From UBA6019 sp035535055 (GTDB lineage Bacteria; Chloroflexota; Dormibacteria; Dormibacterales; Dormibacteraceae), in contig DATLQT010000022.1 in assembly GCA_035535055.1 (NCBI GenBank), positions 1 through 19,032 on the forward strand: DNA of 19,032 nt, read 5' to 3'. This document shows positions 15,742-19,032 of the stretch, in pieces (positions within the stretch are counted from its first letter, which is position 1; every line of letters begins with the position of its first letter). Under the pieces are notes generated by a model. That model did not search any database. It was not told where the DNA came from and saw only the letters and a program-made list of their open reading frames with translations. The position numbers and the translations under genes are program-made.

Positions 15742-17115
15742 ATGGCGCTCATGAGATCAACTGTTGATCGGGGAGCCGAGTTGGCCGACCTCGAGCGTCT
15801 CCAGACCGACCTGCCCCAGCTTGCCGTAGTTCGAGGGAGAAGGCGAGTTGGCAAGAGCTTCTTACTCAGCCGTGGAATCCACATGGACCGAATCATCAGC
15901 TACCAGGCGACGGAGGGCCAGAGAGAGACCCAACTCGAACTCTTCGCCCAGGAGGCTGCGAGACTCGTGCCTGGCGAGCCGACTCTTCGGTTTCGCACCT
16001 GGGACGAGGCCTTCGCCTTTGTGGACGCCCAGGCTAGCGTCGGCCCTCTGGCTGTGGTGATTGACGAATACCAATACGTACATGTGAAGGATCGATCGCT
16101 GGCCAGCACGATCATGAAGTGGTGGGACACCTGGGAGCGGGACGGCCGGCCGATCTTCCTTGTGATCTGCGGAAGTGCGTTGTCCGTCATGAGAGAGCTT
16201 GTTGAAGGCAATAAAGCCCTCTTCGGCCGGGCGGCTTGGCGACCCCAGATCGAAGCCTTTGACTATCGAACGGCCGCCGAGTTCGCCCCGCCGACTGCTT
16301 CGGCGGAGGACAAGATCGTGCGCTACGGAGTTCTTGGAGGGGCGGCCCAATACCAGGTTTGGGGAGGAGGGCGCCCTCTCAAGGAGGTCATCTGCGAAAC
16401 GATCCTGAGTAGTGCGGGGCCGATGTACGAAGAGCCGTTGAACCTCCTTCGCGGCGAACGCGGCATTCGAGAGCCTGCCACCTATTTCAGCCTCTTGCGT
16501 CTGATTAGCGAAGGCAAGACTCAGCTTGTGGAAATGGCCGGAGCCTCCGAGCAGCCGGCACCTGAGGTGTACCAACTCCTTCTCCGCCTCGAGAGCCTCG
16601 GCTATGTCGAACACCGGAGGTCGGTCGGCAAGGGTACTGGCCAGCCCTACTGGCGGATCATTGAACCTTTCCACCAGTTCTGGTTCCGCTACGTCTATCC
16701 CAATCGAAGTCGGCTTGCGCGCGGCCTCATAGACCCGGTCTACGAGGAGATCGCGGCCGACTTACCTAACTACACCGGCGAGCAGGTCTATGAAGATTGC
16801 TGCCGAACCTGGGTCGGCAAGTACTCTCCCTGGGCGTCCCAAGTACATGAGCTGGGTTCCTGGTGGGTGGCCGACGCCGAATTTGATGTCGTCGCTAAGG
16901 GCAAGAAAGACTATGCCCTCCTCGGCGCCTGCGAATGGTCCCAAAGGGCTCGCTCAGACACGATCAAAGAGGTCTTGGAAGCGCGGGACCGCCTCGGTCG
17001 AATGGCCGCCAAAGCTGACCTTGTGGTCTTTGCTCGCGGATTCGATAGCCGCCTGCCTGCCGCCGCAGCTCGGCATGGGGTCAGGCTAATAGGACTGGAC
17101 GAACTCTTCTCGTAG
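15742..17115 (+). CDS. ATP-binding protein, ATPase_2 plus DUF234-like (nuclease-fold) C-terminus
   Basis: A 457-residue protein of the 'archaeal-type ATPase' group. Walker A is GRRRVGKS at 32-39, Walker B is VVIDEY at 105-110, and the sensor-1 segment ICGSALS is at 142-148. A winged-helix-like segment spans about 240-310 (TQLVEMAGASEQPAPEVYQLLLRLESLGYV, read with breaks). The C-terminus has E380-F-D382 and, after a strand, C397-E398-W, resembling the core of a PD-(D/E)xK nuclease fold as described for DUF234. The biological role of this family is poorly known; DNA binding or a mobile or defence role is possible. Codon use is less GC-biased than the suf genes, suggesting transfer. The ATG at 15742 or the one at 15751 may start it. 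Three tandem repeats lie immediately upstream, and transposon-end-like repeats begin 21 bases after its stop. Confidence 0.85.
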   Translation: MALMRSTVDRGAELADLERLQTDLPQLAVVRGRRRVGKSFLLSRGIHMDRIISYQATEGQRETQLELFAQEAARLVPGEPTLRFRTWDEAFAFVDAQASVGPLAVVIDEYQYVHVKDRSLASTIMKWWDTWERDGRPIFLVICGSALSVMRELVEGNKALFGRAAWRPQIEAFDYRTAAEFAPPTASAEDKIVRYGVLGGAAQYQVWGGGRPLKEVICETILSSAGPMYEEPLNLLRGERGIREPATYFSLLRLISEGKTQLVEMAGASEQPAPEVYQLLLRLESLGYVEHRRSVGKGTGQPYWRIIEPFHQFWFRYVYPNRSRLARGLIDPVYEEIAADLPNYTGEQVYEDCCRTWVGKYSPWASQVHELGSWWVADAEFDVVAKGKKDYALLGACEWSQRARSDTIKEVLEARDRLGRMAAKADLVVFARGFDSRLPAAAARHGVRLIGLDELFS

Positions 17116-17136
17116 CACCGCAGGGCGCTCAAACCT

Positions 17137-17176
17137 TGTCCTATTTCACAAGCCCTCGTCCTCTTGCACAAGGGCT
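17137..17176. repeat. Two tandem 20-bp repeats, candidate transposon tip
   Basis: TGTCCTATTTCACAAGCCCT is followed at once by CGTCCTCTTGCACAAGGGCT; 14 of 20 positions agree. The first copy begins with TGT, the tip used by many DDE transposons with multiple transposase-binding repeats. The second half can also form an AGCCCT/AGGGCT hairpin. The pair lies between the stop of the ATPase gene and the end of the minus-strand transposition genes, the place where an element boundary is expected. Confidence 0.5.
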
Positions 17177-17222
17177 GAAGATGTCTATCTATAGACCTCC
17201 TGCTTAGCCCTAGGCTCGGCGT

Positions 17223-17303
17223 ATGGACGGCTGGCAGCTAGTGGCCGATCTCCTCTGGGCTTACCTCGCGTTGACTGTTGTTGGCGGCGGAGCTAAATGG
17301 TGA
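17223..17303 (+). CDS. Possible 26-residue hydrophobic peptide
   Basis: An ATG-started frame encodes a short peptide with a hydrophobic middle (LLWAYLALTVV) and Gly-rich end. It lies inside the presumed transposon end, between two repeat arrays, and its last codons run into the first 24-bp repeat. No ribosome-binding site is obvious. It is more likely chance than a gene; I list it because nothing else explains the stretch. Confidence 0.12.
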   Translation: MDGWQLVADLLWAYLALTVVGGGAKW

Positions 17304-17369
17304 GGAAGCGGCGCTGATGTGTGGTGAGGAAATGGCGCCGCTCGCTGGTGATGTCGGAGCCACTACTCG
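17298..17369. repeat. 24-bp-spaced repeat array, probable transposase-binding sites
   Basis: TGGTGAGGAAGCGGCGCT starts at 17298 and TGGTGAGGAAATGGCGCC at 17322, agreeing at 15 of 18 positions. A weaker copy, TGGTGATGTCGG, starts at 17346. The 24-base phasing places the sites on similar faces of the helix. The last copy overlaps the 3' end of the transposition ATPase gene. Arrays like this are typical of the ends of Tn7/Tn5053/Mu-like elements. Confidence 0.55.
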
Positions 17370-18217
17370 CGGGTGAGCTCGGCCTGGGCCTTCTTGGCGC
17401 AGGCGTCATCGACGATGTCCTTGCCGTCGGAGGCGGCGGCGATGAGCGCGGCGGTGGCGGCGTTGTTGAGAGCACGGGGCACGCCGTTGGAGAGCCGGTG
17501 CAGGCGAACGACAGCGTCGTCAGCGAAGAGTTGGTCGGAGCGTCCGGCGAGTCCGAGCTGGTGACGCAGGTAAGCGGTGGCGTCGCCGAGATCCATGGGC
17601 GGGATGTGGAAGCGAGTGGCGATGCGCTGGTCGAGGGCGGCGAACACGCCGAGGCGTAGTTGCCGGTTGAGGGTGGGCTGGCCGAGCAGGATGCCGGCGA
17701 AGGGACTCTTGGAGTCCATGTCGGAGTTGGTCAGGAGCCGGAGTTCCTCGAGCTGGTCGGGCTTGAGGAGGTGGGCCTCGTCGACCACGATGACGACGCG
17801 GCGGTGGCGCTCGGCCTCCTCGGCCTCCAGCAACTGCTGGGCTTGGGCCATCACCTCGGCTTTGAAGAAGCGAGGCTGGGCGCCGAGGGCCTGGACCACG
17901 GTGACGTAGAGGCCGCGGGTTCCGAAGGCGGGGTTGGCGACGTAGATCACCTGGTGACGGATGGGGTCGAGCGCGGCCCGTGCCGCGCGGGCGGCGACCG
18001 TCTTGCCGGCGCCGACCTCGCCGGTGATGACACCCAGGGCGGACTCCTGGATGCAATGGAGAATGCGGGCAACCGCCTCCTGGTGGGGCTGGCGACTGAA
18101 CAGCTCGGACGGCGCCAGCGACTTGGAGAAGGGCGTCCGGGTGAAACCGAAATGGGTCAGCCAGGGCGCCCTGATGACCGCAGTAGGAGCGGGCGGGGCG
18201 GCGGTTCGTGAACTCAT
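17363..18217 (-). CDS. ExeA/TniB-like AAA+ ATPase of a transposon
   Basis: A 284-residue AAA+ ATPase. It has the opening FGFTRTPFSKSLAPSELF, typical of ExeA-type ATPases, then Walker A GEVGAGKT at 66-73, Walker B VVIVVDEAHLL at 141-151, a sensor-like LLTNSD at 161-166, and R198/R202 in DQRIATRFHIPPM as candidate arginine fingers. In transposons with a rve-type transposase, such a protein (TniB, TnsC, MuB or IstB role) selects target DNA and activates the transposase. The ATG overlaps the stop of the transposase gene by four bases (ATGA), so the two are coupled. A role in secretion, implied by the name ExeA, is unlikely here. Confidence 0.88.
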   Translation of the reverse strand: MSSRTAAPPAPTAVIRAPWLTHFGFTRTPFSKSLAPSELFSRQPHQEAVARILHCIQESALGVITGEVGAGKTVAARAARAALDPIRHQVIYVANPAFGTRGLYVTVVQALGAQPRFFKAEVMAQAQQLLEAEEAERHRRVVIVVDEAHLLKPDQLEELRLLTNSDMDSKSPFAGILLGQPTLNRQLRLGVFAALDQRIATRFHIPPMDLGDATAYLRHQLGLAGRSDQLFADDAVVRLHRLSNGVPRALNNAATAALIAAASDGKDIVDDACAKKAQAELTRE

Positions 18218-19032
18218 GAGGGGTCCTCCTGGATGAGCAGCTGGCGGAAGGCGATGGAGCCGGTCTCGAGGGCCTCGTGCTCGGCCAGCACCTGGCCCAG
18301 GTAATCGACCCCGGTCGGCTCGGCCAGCGGTCGGGGCAGAGGCGGGGCGGCGGGGTGAACGTGACGCTCGATGACCAGCGGGGTGAGCGAGCCAAAGAGC
18401 CGGTTCTCGAACCAGACCTCGATCCGGGTCAGGTCCTCGGGCCGGTAGCGGAGCTCGACCTGGCGACCGCGCAGAGCAGGGTCGGTCTGGTACTGATTGC
18501 CCTGGAACTGAACGGTTCCGGTCCGGCTCACCCGCCGCGGCTCCGACCAGAAGAAGGCCTGGCGGAGGCGTTCAGGGTCTGCTTCCCGATGCTGTCCGCG
18601 CTGAAAGCGCTCCATCGGAGCCTCGCCGGTCTGGCTGTGGCGGCGGAGATTGAGGTAGCGCTCAGTCCAGGCCCAAAAGCGGTCGTTGAGCTCCTCGAAG
18701 CTGGCGATGCCGACCTGCTCGGCCTCAAGCAAGAAGCGCTCCCGGATGACCCGGTTGAGGCGCTCCAGCTTGCCCCGGCCTTGAGGCGCGTAAGGGCGGG
18801 AATGGATCAGCCGAATGCCGAGCACCGCGCAGCTGCGACCCAGCTCATGGCCGGCGAAGGCGGCGCCGTTATCGACGTAGAGCTGCTCGGGCAGACCGCG
18901 GCGCTCGATGGCCTGGCGGAGTACCTCCTGCCCCGAACGCATCTTCTCCCAGGGGCACCAACGCCCGTGGACCAAGAGCCGGCTGTGGTCGTCCACGATC
19001 AGGAAGAGCTTGGCCCGCTGGCTGCCGGGCGC
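18214..19032 (-). CDS. DDE transposase (integrase core plus Mu-type C-terminal domain), N-terminus beyond right edge
   Basis: The frame is open to the edge, so 272 residues of the C-terminal part are visible. The rve core has FLIVDDHSR (first catalytic Asp), YVDNGAAF (second Asp) and GKLERLNR (Glu). Exactly 35 residues separate the second Asp and the Glu, as in D,D(35)E enzymes. After the core, FQGNQYQTDPALRGRQVELRYRPEDL (read with breaks) matches the beta-barrel C-terminal domain of Mu/TniA-like transposases. The DNA-binding N-terminus and the other transposon end lie outside the window. A GTG at 18996 is internal and not the true start. With the ATPase downstream it forms a two-gene transposition module. 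Confidence 0.9.
   Translation of the reverse strand, partial: APGSQRAKLFLIVDDHSRLLVHGRWCPWEKMRSGQEVLRQAIERRGLPEQLYVDNGAAFAGHELGRSCAVLGIRLIHSRPYAPQGRGKLERLNRVIRERFLLEAEQVGIASFEELNDRFWAWTERYLNLRRHSQTGEAPMERFQRGQHREADPERLRQAFFWSEPRRVSRTGTVQFQGNQYQTDPALRGRQVELRYRPEDLTRIEVWFENRLFGSLTPLVIERHVHPAAPPLPRPLAEPTGVDYLGQVLAEHEALETGSIAFRQLLIQEDPS

Noticed and set aside
17151..17176. AGCCCT/AGGGCT hairpin as a terminator for the ATPase gene
   Set aside because: The stem is only six bases with a long loop and no T-run; the sequence is better explained as part of the 20-bp repeat pair.

Overview
The window is high-GC bacterial DNA with dense gene packing, many GTG/TTG starts and one-to-four-base overlaps. 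The suf order (sufR-C-B-D-Rieske-S-U-rhodanese-sufT) and the F420-type genes suggest an actinobacterial or Chloroflexota/Dormibacterota-like lineage. That placement is an inference; there is no rRNA gene to fix it.

Region 1 (1-6191, minus strand) reads like a cell-envelope operon. In transcription order it holds a coiled-coil protein of unknown function, a polysaccharide/lipid-linked-sugar flippase (MOP superfamily), an asparagine synthetase B-type amidotransferase, and a class A penicillin-binding protein that runs off the left edge. The asparagine synthetase carries about 250 extra C-terminal residues that look like a coenzyme F420-0:gamma-glutamyl ligase (CofE-like) domain, in one uninterrupted frame. 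This ligase fusion, between a flippase and a peptidoglycan polymerase, is the most unusual coding feature of the window.

Region 2 (6203-8550) has a luciferase-like (LLM, possibly F420-dependent) oxidoreductase, the remains of a tetR gene broken into head-to-head pieces, and an MFS transporter on the minus strand.

Region 3 (8591-15268, plus strand) is a complete SUF iron-sulphur cluster assembly operon: the SufR-like sensor-repressor, the SufC ATPase with its SufB/SufD scaffold partners, a Rieske ferredoxin, the SufS cysteine desulfurase, a SufU-type protein with shortened cysteine spacing, a single-domain rhodanese, and a SufT/MIP18-family protein. Together these mobilise sulphur from cysteine (SufS, SufU, possibly rhodanese), supply electrons (possibly the Rieske protein), assemble clusters (SufBCD) and help mature targets (SufT), probably under SufR feedback. 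The sufR promoter looks leaderless.

Region 4 (15269-19032) is accessory. About 470 bp of non-coding, lower-GC sequence ends in three 15-bp tandem repeats abutting a gene for an ATP-binding protein of the ATPase_2/DUF234 type (P-loop ATPase plus a nuclease-like C-terminus). Next comes one end of a transposon. Its repeat arrays lie at 17137-17176 and 17298-17369, followed on the minus strand by an ExeA/TniB-like transposition ATPase and a D,D(35)E transposase that continues past the right edge.
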